Of a stretch of 64,000 nucleotides of DNA, positions 1 to 8,439 are shown in pieces. The translations under genes were made by a program, and so were the position numbers. Position 1 is the stretch's first letter; each line of letters opens with the position of its first letter. The DNA is taken from positions 1 through 64,000 of the forward strand of contig CAZUXT010000008.1 of the NCBI GenBank assembly GCA_964624145.1, given 5' to 3'. Source of the DNA: WJMT01 sp964624145 (GTDB lineage Bacteria > Acidobacteriota > Aminicenantia > Aminicenantales > Aminicenantaceae). The notes beneath the pieces are model-generated. The model saw only the letters and a list, made by a program, of their open reading frames with translations. It had not been told where the DNA came from and made no database searches.

Positions 1-36
1 GGGAAGATCAGCGGGCTGAAGAACCAGCTTGCCTGA
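1..36 (+). CDS. possible C-terminal tail of an upstream gene, cut by the window edge
   Basis: Frame 1 stays open from the first base and ends at a TGA at 34-36, giving an eleven-residue tail (GKISGLKNQLA). This could be the end of a gene that starts outside the window, but so short a piece cannot be identified and could be chance. It would converge on the ThyX-like gene that ends at 78. Confidence 0.2.
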   Translation, partial: GKISGLKNQLA

Positions 37-77
37 TGAAAGTTAGGAGTATAAGCCATACCTGATTTTCACATATT

Positions 78-1562
78 TTATGAATAAATGAGGGGGGGTT
101 TGAGCTTGGGTAAACGGCCGAACACAGATTTGTATATTTCAGGATAACGGTCTTTGCCCCCTATGAGCATAAAAGTGAGAGGCATGGCCTGTTTTGCTTT
201 GTCACTCATTTCATTGGCAAGTCTTCTTATTTCCCACTGAGCCGTTGCATCCTCTCTCAGCCGCGAAAAATGATAAAACTCCCTCGCATTCATTTTCATG
301 AGCACCCGCCGTCTGTGAGCATTTGTCAACACATACTCTGCTCCCAGCTCCATACTCTGAGATAAGCCCTTATAGGCCTTATTTGTTTTCTCAATGATGC
401 CCAAAAAATCCTTTTCAGCTCCCACTGCTTTGACTGAAGGGGGAACCATAACATGAAGGGAAGGATCGTATTTTTGTGCGGTCAAGGTTGCCATCCTATG
501 CCTTTTAAGCTGTGCAAAACATGTGGCGGAGACAATCAAATCAAACGTTAAATCAATATACTCAAATTCACGGAGCACCGCATCGTAGAACTCCATGTTC
601 TTAAATGCTGTTTTAATTATACTTTTTCTTCCTTTCATTCCCAGGTTTTTTGCCTGTTTCATACATTCTTTATGCGATTTTTTTGTCACAGAATGGATGA
701 GGGCTGCCACAAGCTTGGCATCAGCATCAGGGGTCAAATCCACAAGATACACAGGTTCCGGACTCTTCTTATCTGTACGGTCTTCAATTCCGACTTTTTC
801 TTCGATTTCCTGGTATGTCTTTCCGTCAAAGTCATTCGGCTCTGTAAACAAAATAATTGAGGGCGCTACCTTCTTTGCCAGCGTATAGATCTTTTTATTG
901 AATTCCCTTAATTCAGCTAACTTACGGGATGAAAACCGTCTGATCATGAACTCAAGATTCCGTGCATTCAGAGTCATGCCCAGCTGTCCCTCGGTAGCCA
1001 GGCTCACGATGTATCTTGAATCTTCCTTGGCCCAGCCATTGAGAAGGGAATGCTTTTTCCTGTCCTTTGCCAGATCAGAGTATTTATCATAAAAATAGGG
1101 TTTGAGCTTCTCGTACAATCTCTGATACATGTCATTCTGTTCCCGTATGACTTTTATGAATACTTCTTCTTTTCCTGCTTTTTTGACCTCTTCGGGAATC
1201 ACGAAATCGTCTTTCAATTTTATATATCTCTGGGATTTTTCCGTATAAGAACACAGCCTGAATTTTTCAACCTCCTCTATGGCAAAACGGCTCATGCCGA
1301 TAATGTCAAAATTAAAGACCGCATGCTCTGCCACAGAATGATGGCCCATTTTAAAAATAATGGTTCTGTTGGACTTCTGCGCTCTCTCCACTTCAGTGCG
1401 GGCCAGAGCACGAAGTTCATCCACTGATCGGGGATCTCTGGATATCCGTGCATAAGAAGCGGATAAAGTCTCAGGGGTGACGTCTCCCCTTTCAGGACTT
1501 CTCTTCTTTAATTCCTCTATAACCGTGCTGTCAACATTGTAACCTGCCAAAATGACTTTCAT
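78..1562 (-). CDS. ThyX-like protein with two tandem ThyX-type domains
   Basis: The 494-residue product is about twice the usual ThyX length. ThyX is the FAD-dependent thymidylate synthase that methylates dUMP with methylene-tetrahydrofolate and NAD(P)H. The N-terminal half has GHHSVAEHAVFNFDIIGMSR followed by SYTEKSQRY, matching the serine-rich end of the ThyX signature, but its RHR is changed to KFR. The C-terminal half keeps the RHR (KRHRMATLTAQ) and a late ThyX-like helix (NAREFYHFSRLREDATAQWE), but lacks the S-x-R-Y part. The signature therefore seems split between the halves. Proteins of this build are commonly annotated as FAD-dependent thymidylate synthase, but whether this one is active is open. 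The ATG at 1562 lies 92 bases below rtcB on the same strand. Confidence 0.75.
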   Translation of the reverse strand: MKVILAGYNVDSTVIEELKKRSPERGDVTPETLSASYARISRDPRSVDELRALARTEVERAQKSNRTIIFKMGHHSVAEHAVFNFDIIGMSRFAIEEVEKFRLCSYTEKSQRYIKLKDDFVIPEEVKKAGKEEVFIKVIREQNDMYQRLYEKLKPYFYDKYSDLAKDRKKHSLLNGWAKEDSRYIVSLATEGQLGMTLNARNLEFMIRRFSSRKLAELREFNKKIYTLAKKVAPSIILFTEPNDFDGKTYQEIEEKVGIEDRTDKKSPEPVYLVDLTPDADAKLVAALIHSVTKKSHKECMKQAKNLGMKGRKSIIKTAFKNMEFYDAVLREFEYIDLTFDLIVSATCFAQLKRHRMATLTAQKYDPSLHVMVPPSVKAVGAEKDFLGIIEKTNKAYKGLSQSMELGAEYVLTNAHRRRVLMKMNAREFYHFSRLREDATAQWEIRRLANEMSDKAKQAMPLTFMLIGGKDRYPEIYKSVFGRLPKLKPPLIYS

Positions 1563-1654
1563 ACCAGCTCCTCAAACAAAAAGGCTTTGACCTCAGGTCT
1601 CCAAAACCAGTGAGAATAATATAACAAATCCTATAAGCGACTCAAAAGATTTTT

Positions 1655-3076
1655 TTACCCTTTGATCACAGCAATGGGATCTACCTTGATTACGCGTTTT
1701 CCTATGCCCAGCGAATCTGATATTTTGACGACCTCATCCACATCTTTGTAAACCTGAGAGGCTTCCTCTGCAACACACCTCCATCCTTTGGCTCTCAAAT
1801 CCACGCCTTTGATTTCAAGCTCTCTTTTTATCTTTTCTCCTCTGAAACTCCTCAGCGCCTGTCGCCGGGACATAACCCGTCCGGCCCCATGGGCCGTTGA
1901 ACTGAAGCTCAGCTGTTCGGACTTCTGGGTTCCAGCAAGAACATATGAAGAAGTGCCCATACTTCCCGGAATAAAAACAGGTTGGCCCACATGACGGTAC
2001 ACTTCAGGGATTTCTGCGTGACCGGGCCCGAAACTCCTTGTCGCCCCTTTTCGATGGACACACAGTTTTGCTTCCCGTCCTTTTATTTTATGATTCTCAA
2101 ATTTGGCAACATTATGGCACACATCATACACCTGCTCCATGCCCTCTGGTGTCCCTGTAATGGTTTGAAAAGCTTCTTTTACACGATGGGCTATCATCTG
2201 CCTGTTCGCAAAAGCAAAGTTAACGGCCGCATTCATGGATTCAAAATATTCTCTTCCCAGTTTTGACTTCAACGGAGCATTGATGAGCTGTCTGTCAGGG
2301 AGCCCTCCGGTTCCTATCTCGTTTTCCATGAGTCTTATGTAATCGGAAGCGACCTGATGACCCAATCCCCTGCTGCCGCAGTGTATCATGACCAATATCT
2401 GTCCTTCTGAATGGATGCCAAAAGCCCCAGCAATATTCCTGTCATATATCGTGACCACTTTTTGAATTTCCAGAAAGTGATTCCCTGAGCCCAATGACCC
2501 CAACTGACCTGACCCTCTGCTCAGAGCCCTAGGGGACAGATTCTCCGGATTGGCGGGCTTTATACACCCTCCTTCTTCTGTTCTTTCAAGGTCCCCTTCC
2601 CTGCCGAATCCCTTTTCTACGGCCCACTGAGCCCCTCTTATACAGACCTGTTTTATCTCTTTACTGCTTAAATGAACAGACCCTCCCCTGCCTACTCCGG
2701 TCGGAACCCGTGCAAACATCTCATCTAACAGGGCTTTTTTGTGCTTTTTTATGTCTTTTTCAAAAAAATCCGTTCGTAATAATCTCACCCCACAGTTAAT
2801 GTCATATCCCACTCCCCCCGGGGAAATAACACCATTTTCCATATCAAAAGCAGCCACTCCGCCGATAGGAAATCCATACCCCTGATGCGCATCAGGCATA
2901 GCATAAGCAGCCCTCTGGATCCCGGGGAGACAGGCCATGTTTCTGGTCTGTTCAAGGGTCAGATCTTTCTGCACACTTTCAATAAGAGACGAAGAGCTAT
3001 ACACAACCGCAGAAACATTCATATCACCCTGTTTAGGTATCTCCCAGATATACTCACTGATTCGCTTTAATTTCAT
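1655..3076 (-). CDS. rtcB: RNA-splicing ligase RtcB (3'-phosphate/5'-OH RNA ligase)
   Basis: RtcB joins RNA ends bearing 2',3'-cyclic phosphate or 3'-phosphate to 5'-OH ends, using GTP and Mn2+, in tRNA splicing or RNA repair. The 473-residue length is typical. Family hallmarks are visible: the early PDAHQGYGFPIGGVAAFD stretch, GGVGYDINCGVRLLRT with a metal-binding Cys, GSLGSGNHFLEIQ, IHCGSRGLGHQ, and a late HGAGRVMSRRQA segment containing the guanylylated histidine. The ATG at 3076 is followed directly by a globular protein. The archease gene lies 11 bases upstream on the same strand. Archease is the RtcB cofactor that promotes its guanylylation, so the pair forms one functional unit. Confidence 0.96.
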   Translation of the reverse strand: MKLKRISEYIWEIPKQGDMNVSAVVYSSSSLIESVQKDLTLEQTRNMACLPGIQRAAYAMPDAHQGYGFPIGGVAAFDMENGVISPGGVGYDINCGVRLLRTDFFEKDIKKHKKALLDEMFARVPTGVGRGGSVHLSSKEIKQVCIRGAQWAVEKGFGREGDLERTEEGGCIKPANPENLSPRALSRGSGQLGSLGSGNHFLEIQKVVTIYDRNIAGAFGIHSEGQILVMIHCGSRGLGHQVASDYIRLMENEIGTGGLPDRQLINAPLKSKLGREYFESMNAAVNFAFANRQMIAHRVKEAFQTITGTPEGMEQVYDVCHNVAKFENHKIKGREAKLCVHRKGATRSFGPGHAEIPEVYRHVGQPVFIPGSMGTSSYVLAGTQKSEQLSFSSTAHGAGRVMSRRQALRSFRGEKIKRELEIKGVDLRAKGWRCVAEEASQVYKDVDEVVKISDSLGIGKRVIKVDPIAVIKG

Positions 3077-3087
3077 ACTCCTCCTCC

Positions 3088-3513
3088 CTATACATCAACA
3101 ACGACCTGAACCAAATAATGGTCATTTTCCTCTATGATCATATCATTGTATGTGACAGCCTTGACACTTCCGAAAATTTCACTTTCATCAGAAATCTTGT
3201 CTCCCAAAAAACAGGCTTCAAGAGCATAATCCGCTTTCTCTTTCCTTATCGATAAATCTTTGACGGACCGAACCAGGAAATCATCCGAATCAAGGAGAAA
3301 CAGTATTTCTTCCAGAAACATCACCAGCAGTTGTTCCCTATCCTTTCCTGTTATGTTAATTTTCTTTTTTATCCTGGGTTTCACTTTTTTTGTTGACCAC
3401 ATCAGATTCGCAGTGGCTTCCGCAGCGTTCTGGAAAGCCTCTTCCAGGGAATGGCCATAGGCCTGGAACTTTGCATCCGCTGTATGATTCAGGAATCTGT
3501 ATTTGACCTTCAT
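3088..3513 (-). CDS. archease (RtcB activator)
   Basis: Archease is a small acidic protein that promotes RtcB guanylylation and allows multiple turnover. The sequence begins KYRFLNHTADAKFQAYG, which contains the family's N-terminal H-T-A-D motif with a metal-binding Asp, and ends NDMIIEENDHYLVQVVVDV. The length of about 141 residues fits the family. An ATG four codons upstream (3525) is in frame, but a GGGG tract sits five bases before the ATG at 3513, so 3513 is the better start. Coupling to rtcB is tight, with an 11-base gap. Confidence 0.92.
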   Translation of the reverse strand: MKVKYRFLNHTADAKFQAYGHSLEEAFQNAAEATANLMWSTKKVKPRIKKKINITGKDREQLLVMFLEEILFLLDSDDFLVRSVKDLSIRKEKADYALEACFLGDKISDESEIFGSVKAVTYNDMIIEENDHYLVQVVVDV

Positions 3514-3553
3514 ATAATGCCCCATTTACATGGAAATTTTAAAAAAAGCAAGG

Positions 3554-4564
3554 TTAAAAAACTCCTGCTATGGGCTCCCCGCAAAAGCCACACTTCGAAT
3601 CAGAGATATTGTTTTCTATGAGCCAGAATCCACTCCGTACAAGAACGTCTCTTCCACAGTGAGGACACACCGTGGTCCCTGACTCGTTCGGGATATTACC
3701 AAGATAAACATAATTGAGACCGGCACTTCTTCCTATGGAATAAGCTTTTTTCATTGTACTTAACGGAGTCGGCTTTAAATCCGAATATTTATAATCCGGA
3801 TGAAAACGGCTTATATGCCATGGAATATCCTTGTCAAGGCCGGATATAAACCCGGCAATGTCCTTCAGTTCTTCATCCGAATCATTCTGCCCGGGAACGA
3901 TCAAGGTCGTGACTTCTATCCATATATCCATCTCCTTCATAATCCGTATGGAATCGAGAACAGGCTCAAGATGGGCTTTGCAAACTCTCCGGTAAAATTT
4001 GTCTCTGAAAGACTTTAAATCAACATTGCATGCATCCAGAAAAGGCCTTATTTTTTCCAGAGCCTCACGGGTCATATATCCATTGGTTACAAACGTGTTT
4101 GCCAGGCCTTCCTTTGCGGCAATCTGAGCTGTATCATAGGCATATTCAAAAAAAATAGTCGGCTCTGTGTAGGTATAACTAATGCTCTGGCAGTTGTTTT
4201 TTTTAGCCGCAGCAACGATTTCCTCCGGAGAAAATGACCTCTCGCTATACACTTCTTCTTTTCTTTTTGAGGCCTGTGAGATCTGCCAGTTCTGACAAAA
4301 CTCACATTGAAAATTACAACCGACAGTGGCAATGGAAAAGGCCGATGTCCCGGGTAAGAAATGATAGAGAGGTTTTTTTTCGATCGGATCCACATGCGCC
4401 GCTATCAATTCTCCATACACCAATGTGTAGAGTTCCCCTTGTTTATTCTTTCTCACTCCGCAAATCCCGAACTTTGAGGGAGCGATCCGGCACCTGTGGC
4501 TGCACAGATCACACTGGACTTCATCATTTTTGGTTTTATGAAAAAGGTAGGCTTTATTTATCAT
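3554..4564 (-). CDS. amrS: AmmeMemoRadiSam-type radical SAM enzyme (AmrS-like)
   Basis: This 336-residue protein belongs to the PflA-like radical SAM group known as AmmeMemoRadiSam radical SAM enzymes. The [4Fe-4S]/SAM motif CNFQCEFCQNW (C-x3-C-x2-C) sits at about residues 83-93. An N-terminal CDLCSHRC-x8-CGVR cysteine set (about residues 19-38) and a C-terminal zinc-ribbon-like pair (CPHCGRD, CGFCGEP) are also typical of the family. The substrate is not established from sequence. The usual partners, AMMECR1 and Memo-like proteins, are not in this window. The start ATG at 4564 has an AGGAGAAGAG ribosome site just before it. It lies 115 bases below nth in the same direction. Confidence 0.88.
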   Translation of the reverse strand: MINKAYLFHKTKNDEVQCDLCSHRCRIAPSKFGICGVRKNKQGELYTLVYGELIAAHVDPIEKKPLYHFLPGTSAFSIATVGCNFQCEFCQNWQISQASKRKEEVYSERSFSPEEIVAAAKKNNCQSISYTYTEPTIFFEYAYDTAQIAAKEGLANTFVTNGYMTREALEKIRPFLDACNVDLKSFRDKFYRRVCKAHLEPVLDSIRIMKEMDIWIEVTTLIVPGQNDSDEELKDIAGFISGLDKDIPWHISRFHPDYKYSDLKPTPLSTMKKAYSIGRSAGLNYVYLGNIPNESGTTVCPHCGRDVLVRSGFWLIENNISDSKCGFCGEPIAGVF

Positions 4565-4679
4565 CTCTTCTCCTGAATTAATGAAAATATATTCATACGC
4601 TTCCCGCCTATATAAAATGATAATAGAAACAGGCTCTCTATTTCAAATATTATACTGGAAGAAAGACAGTGGAAAAGAA

Positions 4680-5324
4680 CTATTCTATTTGAACGGAAGG
4701 ACAGATCTGGTTCAACTGGCACTCTCCGCAGAGGGGCTTTTTTGCCTGGCAGATCTTTCTTCCGTGGTTTACCATCATATAGTTGAAATGAAGCCATTCC
4801 TTCCTGGGGACGATAGCTGTTAAATCTTTCTCTATCTTATCAGGATTTTTCTCGTTACTTAAGCCCAGTCTTTGTGAAAGACGCTTGACATGCGTGTCCA
4901 CGGCAATTCCTTCAGCTTTGTTATAGGCACTGGAAAGGACAATGTTCGCTGTTTTCCTTGCCACTCCGGGAAGAGTTATCAAATCATCCATAGAGGACGG
5001 CACCTTTCCTGAAAAATCCTTTTCAATCTTTTGAGCCGCAGCCTGAATATTTTTTGCCTTGTTCCTGTAAAATCCGGTGGGGCGGATTTCATTTTCCATT
5101 TCTGTTAACTCTGTTTCAGCAAAGTCTTTTGCACTTTGATATTTCTTAAACAAACCGGGAGTCACTTCATTAACTTTTTTATCTGTGCACTGTGCTGACA
5201 ATATGGTGGCCACCAAAATCTCAAGAGGGCTTTGAAAATTTAACGCCGTTTGACTCTGGGTATACAGTTCCTTTAAAATTTTGATGATTTTTGTGACTCT
5301 CTCTTTTTTATCCATCTCATTCAT
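4680..5324 (-). CDS. nth: endonuclease III (DNA glycosylase/AP lyase)
   Basis: Nth removes oxidised pyrimidines and cleaves abasic sites in base-excision repair. The 214-residue protein shows the helix-hairpin-helix LPGVARKTANIVL, the catalytic Lys just after it within the HhH region, the catalytic Asp in VDTHVKRLSQRLGL, and a C-terminal four-cysteine [4Fe-4S] loop, C-x6-C-x2-C-x5-C (CQAKKPLCGECQLNQIC). The ATG at 5324 overlaps the end of nadA by eight bases, and a second in-frame ATG lies at 5315. Translational coupling to nadA is likely. Confidence 0.96.
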   Translation of the reverse strand: MNEMDKKERVTKIIKILKELYTQSQTALNFQSPLEILVATILSAQCTDKKVNEVTPGLFKKYQSAKDFAETELTEMENEIRPTGFYRNKAKNIQAAAQKIEKDFSGKVPSSMDDLITLPGVARKTANIVLSSAYNKAEGIAVDTHVKRLSQRLGLSNEKNPDKIEKDLTAIVPRKEWLHFNYMMVNHGRKICQAKKPLCGECQLNQICPSVQIE

Positions 5325-6234
5325 GAGTGCTGATATCTATCATTTTCTTTATGGCTCTACCGGCTTTCTCTTTTATTTCATCCGGCACCGTGACCTTTGT
5401 CTCCATGTTCTTTAACGCCAGGTAGACTTTTTTTAAAGTGATTTTTTTCATATCCCTGCACACAGCGCGCTTCCGTAGAGGATGAAAATTTTTCTCAGGA
5501 TTTTCCTTTTTCAATCTGTAAATAATTCCCGTCTCTGTTCCTATAAGGATATCCTTTTTAGCTGTCCTGTGCGCCTCTTCAACCATACCTCCGGTGGAAA
5601 AAATCTTGTCAGCAAGCCTCACCACTTCAGGCCGGCATTCAGGGTGGACCCATACTTCGCTATCAGGGTAGAGCTCCCTTTTCTCTAAAATATCCTCTGG
5701 CTTGATCTCATCGTGTACATAACAGTAACCGTCCCAGGGAATGATTTCCTTCGAGCTGTTTTCATCAACATAAGAAGCTAAATTTCTATCAGGAACAAAC
5801 AGCACTTTTCTATCCTCTAATGAATTCACGACCGGAATGGCATTTGATGATGTACAGCAGACGTCACATCCGGCTTTGACACCAGCTGTGCTGTTGACAT
5901 AACAAACCGCCTTACAACCAGGATATTTATTCTTCCATTTCTTCAACTGGCTCTTTCTTATCATATCTGCCATTGGGCAGCGTGCTTTCTCTTCAGGAAT
6001 CAAAACGGTTTTATCAGGAGCTAATATTGCAGCGGTCTCTGCCATAAAATAAACGCCACAAAATACAATCACATCCTTATCGGTCCGGGATGCTGTTAGG
6101 CTCAGGCCTAAAGAGTCCCCCAAATAATCCGCAACATCCTGTACCTCTCCTAGCTGATAATTGTGGGCAAGGATTATGGCATTTCTCTCCTTTTTAAGCT
6201 GTTCAATTTTATAAGTTAATTCTCTTGTCTCCAT
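5317..6234 (-). CDS. nadA: quinolinate synthase
   Basis: NadA condenses iminoaspartate with dihydroxyacetone phosphate to quinolinate in de novo NAD synthesis and needs a [4Fe-4S] cluster. The three cluster cysteines appear as KARCPMADM, GCDVCCTSSNA and HPECRPEV. The N-terminus has the expected IILAHNYQLGEVQDVADYLG. The open frame extends upstream to 6297, but the ATG at 6234 is preferred because the protein then starts METRELTYKIEQLKKERN, has an AGAGAG ribosome site, and no longer overlaps nifU. The length is then 305 residues, typical of the family. nadB and nadC are not present here. Confidence 0.95.
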   Translation of the reverse strand: METRELTYKIEQLKKERNAIILAHNYQLGEVQDVADYLGDSLGLSLTASRTDKDVIVFCGVYFMAETAAILAPDKTVLIPEEKARCPMADMIRKSQLKKWKNKYPGCKAVCYVNSTAGVKAGCDVCCTSSNAIPVVNSLEDRKVLFVPDRNLASYVDENSSKEIIPWDGYCYVHDEIKPEDILEKRELYPDSEVWVHPECRPEVVRLADKIFSTGGMVEEAHRTAKKDILIGTETGIIYRLKKENPEKNFHPLRKRAVCRDMKKITLKKVYLALKNMETKVTVPDEIKEKAGRAIKKMIDISTHE

Positions 6235-6260
6235 GATGATTCTCTCTTTGGTATAAAAAT

Positions 6261-6830
6261 TTAAACACGGATTTTTGTGGCTCCGCAGTGAGGGCATTTC
6301 TCATCGTCTTTCTTTTTTGGTTTTCCGCATTCCATACAGAGTTCAAGCTCCATCTGACATCTCCGGCAAAACAATTCGGATCCAGCTAAAGGATCATCGC
6401 ATCTCGGGCACATAAATATTTTTTCCTTTAATATTTTTCTATCCGCTTCCCTCTTCTCTCCTTTTTGTTTGGCTTTATAATTTTCAATGGCTTTGTGAAG
6501 GGCCTCCGCACCTAAATTTGAACAGTGTACTTTTTTCTCGGGAAGTCCGCCCAACTCTTCCACGATCTGACTGTTTGAAATGCTCATGGCTTCTTCCAGA
6601 GTTTTCCCCTTAGCTATTTCACTGACCATACTGGAGCTGGCGATCGCCGCCCCGCATCCTAAAGTTTGAAATTTGATATCATCAATAACATTGTCCTTCA
6701 CTTTTATATAAAAAGTGGTTGTATCACCGCAAATGGGATTCCCTATTTTCCCGACTCCATCAGGATCTTTTATGATCCCGACATTCCTCGGGTTCTGAAA
6801 ATGATCCATGACTTTATCACTGTATTCCAT
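6261..6830 (-). CDS. NifU/IscU-type Fe-S scaffold fused to zinc-ribbon modules
   Basis: Residues 1-125 are an IscU/NifU-N scaffold on which Fe-S clusters are built. All three cluster cysteines are present: NPICGD (with the regulatory Asp), GCGAAIASSS and KVHCSNLG. A charged linker leads to two CxxC pairs, CPRC with FCRRC and CMEC with CPHC, forming one or two zinc ribbons at residues about 138-189. Such a tail is not part of standard IscU, SufU or NifU and may recruit a partner or bind a metal. The start ATG at 6830 follows GAGGGAAGG. Neighbours are nfu upstream and the 4Fe-4S enzymes NadA and Nth downstream, which suggests dedicated cluster supply. Confidence 0.9.
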   Translation of the reverse strand: MEYSDKVMDHFQNPRNVGIIKDPDGVGKIGNPICGDTTTFYIKVKDNVIDDIKFQTLGCGAAIASSSMVSEIAKGKTLEEAMSISNSQIVEELGGLPEKKVHCSNLGAEALHKAIENYKAKQKGEKREADRKILKEKIFMCPRCDDPLAGSELFCRRCQMELELCMECGKPKKKDDEKCPHCGATKIRV

Positions 6831-6890
6831 TTTTTCCTTCCCTCAAATTCTCAATCAAAAATCCGGAAAGATTTAAAGAATTCTTTAAAC

Positions 6891-7109
6891 CTATGCAGCT
6901 TCCACTGATTTCACTTCTGGAATTTCCTTTTTCAAAAGCCTTTCAATACCCATTTTTAGAGTCATTTGAGACATCGGGCAGCCTGCACAGGCTCCAGTCA
7001 ACCTGACTTTTACAACTCCATCTTTAACTGAAACCAGCTCCACATTTCCTCCATCAGCTTGCAAAGAAGGGCGAATTTTATCTAAAGCGGCTTCTACTTT
7101 TTCTTTCAT
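6891..7109 (-). CDS. nfu: Nfu-type (NifU C-terminal domain) Fe-S carrier
   Basis: This 72-residue protein is a stand-alone NifU C-terminal domain. The cluster-binding CxxC is in TGACAGCPMSQMTLKMGIE, and the N-terminal part IRPSLQADGGNVELVSV is diagnostic. Nfu proteins take Fe-S clusters from a scaffold and deliver them to target enzymes. Here it is the first gene of the minus-strand run, about 50 bases below a strong promoter-like sequence, with a GGAG ribosome site before the ATG at 7109. The IscU-type scaffold follows 60 bases downstream, so scaffold and carrier are co-encoded. Confidence 0.93.
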   Translation of the reverse strand: MKEKVEAALDKIRPSLQADGGNVELVSVKDGVVKVRLTGACAGCPMSQMTLKMGIERLLKKEIPEVKSVEAA

Positions 7110-7165
7110 CCATTTTCTCCTTATTTGTGTTTGATCTTTCCTTGATAAAAAATGATAGATTTAAC

Positions 7166-7194
7166 ATTATATGAAAATCCGCTGTTTATATCAA
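7166..7194 (-). promoter_or_regulatory. sigma-70-like promoter for the nfu-nifU-nadA-nth run
   Basis: Reading the minus strand, TTGATA (7194-7189) is followed after exactly 17 bases by a perfect TATAAT (7171-7166). Transcription would start near 7159, leaving a leader of about 50 bases before nfu. The 180-base gap 7110-7290 holds no gene. Confidence 0.65.
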
Positions 7195-7290
7195 AATATA
7201 CATTAATACAAGCTAATTGTCAATTTTTCCTATAGGAATTATATATTTAATCTTAACCCCTCGCCATCCGGACTTTTTTGAGCGAATCAG

Positions 7291-8439
7291 TCAGGTTACA
7301 ATCCTCGGTATGCCTGGATTGATTCGTGCGGTTATCTCATAATTGATGGTTCCGGTCAATGCAGCCAGTTTGTCCGCTGTGATGGAATCACTTCCCTCTT
7401 CTCCAAGAAGAGTGACCTTGTCTTCCACCTTAACTCCTGGTATATCCGTAACCTCCACTATGATAAAATTCATGGCCACTCTTCCCCTTACGGGAGCTCT
7501 GGACTCTTTTATCAATACATAGGATACGTTTGAGAGGCCTCTTGAATACCCGTCATAATACCCGACTGGAATAATGGCAAGAACCGTCTCCCTTGTTGTT
7601 TTATACGTACATCCGTACCCAATAAATTGCCCTTTGGGGATATGCTTAACCTGTGCAATTCTGGCCTTCCAGGAAAGCACGGGCTTTAAATTAAATTCAG
7701 GCCTGTCTCTCAGTAAACTGGATATGTACACTTCATTTGACGGCCATAATCCATAGAGGCCTATACCTATCCTAGCCATATTAAAGTATGTTTCCGGGAA
7801 CAGTATGACAGCTGCGGAACAGGCCATATGCTTGAACGGTATGGTTATTTCGCGATTTTCAATCCTATTTAAAATCTTTTTGAATCTTTTGAGCTGAACC
7901 TGTGCATAACTATGTTCTGTGGTGTCTTCTATATTGGCAAAATGTGATGAAATGCCTTCTATGACCAACCCCTCATGTCTCTCAATATTTTCAATAAAAG
8001 GGATGATTTCACTTTCATTAAGACCTTGCCTGTATGTTCCTGTTTCTGCTTTGATATGGAGATAAGCTTTTGTATGAAGAGATCGACATATATCCCCTAG
8101 CTTTTCTATGGTCTCATTATTATAAACCGTTATCCTTATATCATTCTCAACGGCCTGCTGCAGCCTGTGCAAAGGAATATATCCGACTGACAAAAGAGGG
8201 CATTTGAATCCATTCTCCCTCAGCGTTATCCCTTCATCAATAGAATGAATCCCGAGCCAGTCAGAACCTGAATTGACTGCGGCACTGGCAATCGGAATCA
8301 TACCGTGTCCATAGGCATTGGCTTTGACCATGGCCAGGAGCTTCCGCTCTTTTCCTAAAAGACTCCTGAATTGGCTGATATTGTGCTTCAGTGCTTTGGC
8401 ACTCAGTTCGATCCACTGCATATGCTTATGATGCACCAT
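7291..8439 (-). CDS. alr: alanine racemase
   Basis: Alr is the PLP enzyme that makes D-alanine for peptidoglycan. The PLP lysine is in AMVKANAYGHGM near the N-terminus. The catalytic tyrosine region appears later as GYGCTYKT, and the C-terminal NYEITARINPGIPR is typical. The open frame reaches 8475, but the ATG at 8439 has AGGAT six bases upstream and yields 382 residues, close to the family norm. A further ATG is at 8421. The gene overlaps the 3' end of purA by 14 bases, so translation is probably coupled. Confidence 0.94.
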   Translation of the reverse strand: MVHHKHMQWIELSAKALKHNISQFRSLLGKERKLLAMVKANAYGHGMIPIASAAVNSGSDWLGIHSIDEGITLRENGFKCPLLSVGYIPLHRLQQAVENDIRITVYNNETIEKLGDICRSLHTKAYLHIKAETGTYRQGLNESEIIPFIENIERHEGLVIEGISSHFANIEDTTEHSYAQVQLKRFKKILNRIENREITIPFKHMACSAAVILFPETYFNMARIGIGLYGLWPSNEVYISSLLRDRPEFNLKPVLSWKARIAQVKHIPKGQFIGYGCTYKTTRETVLAIIPVGYYDGYSRGLSNVSYVLIKESRAPVRGRVAMNFIIVEVTDIPGVKVEDKVTLLGEEGSDSITADKLAALTGTINYEITARINPGIPRIVT

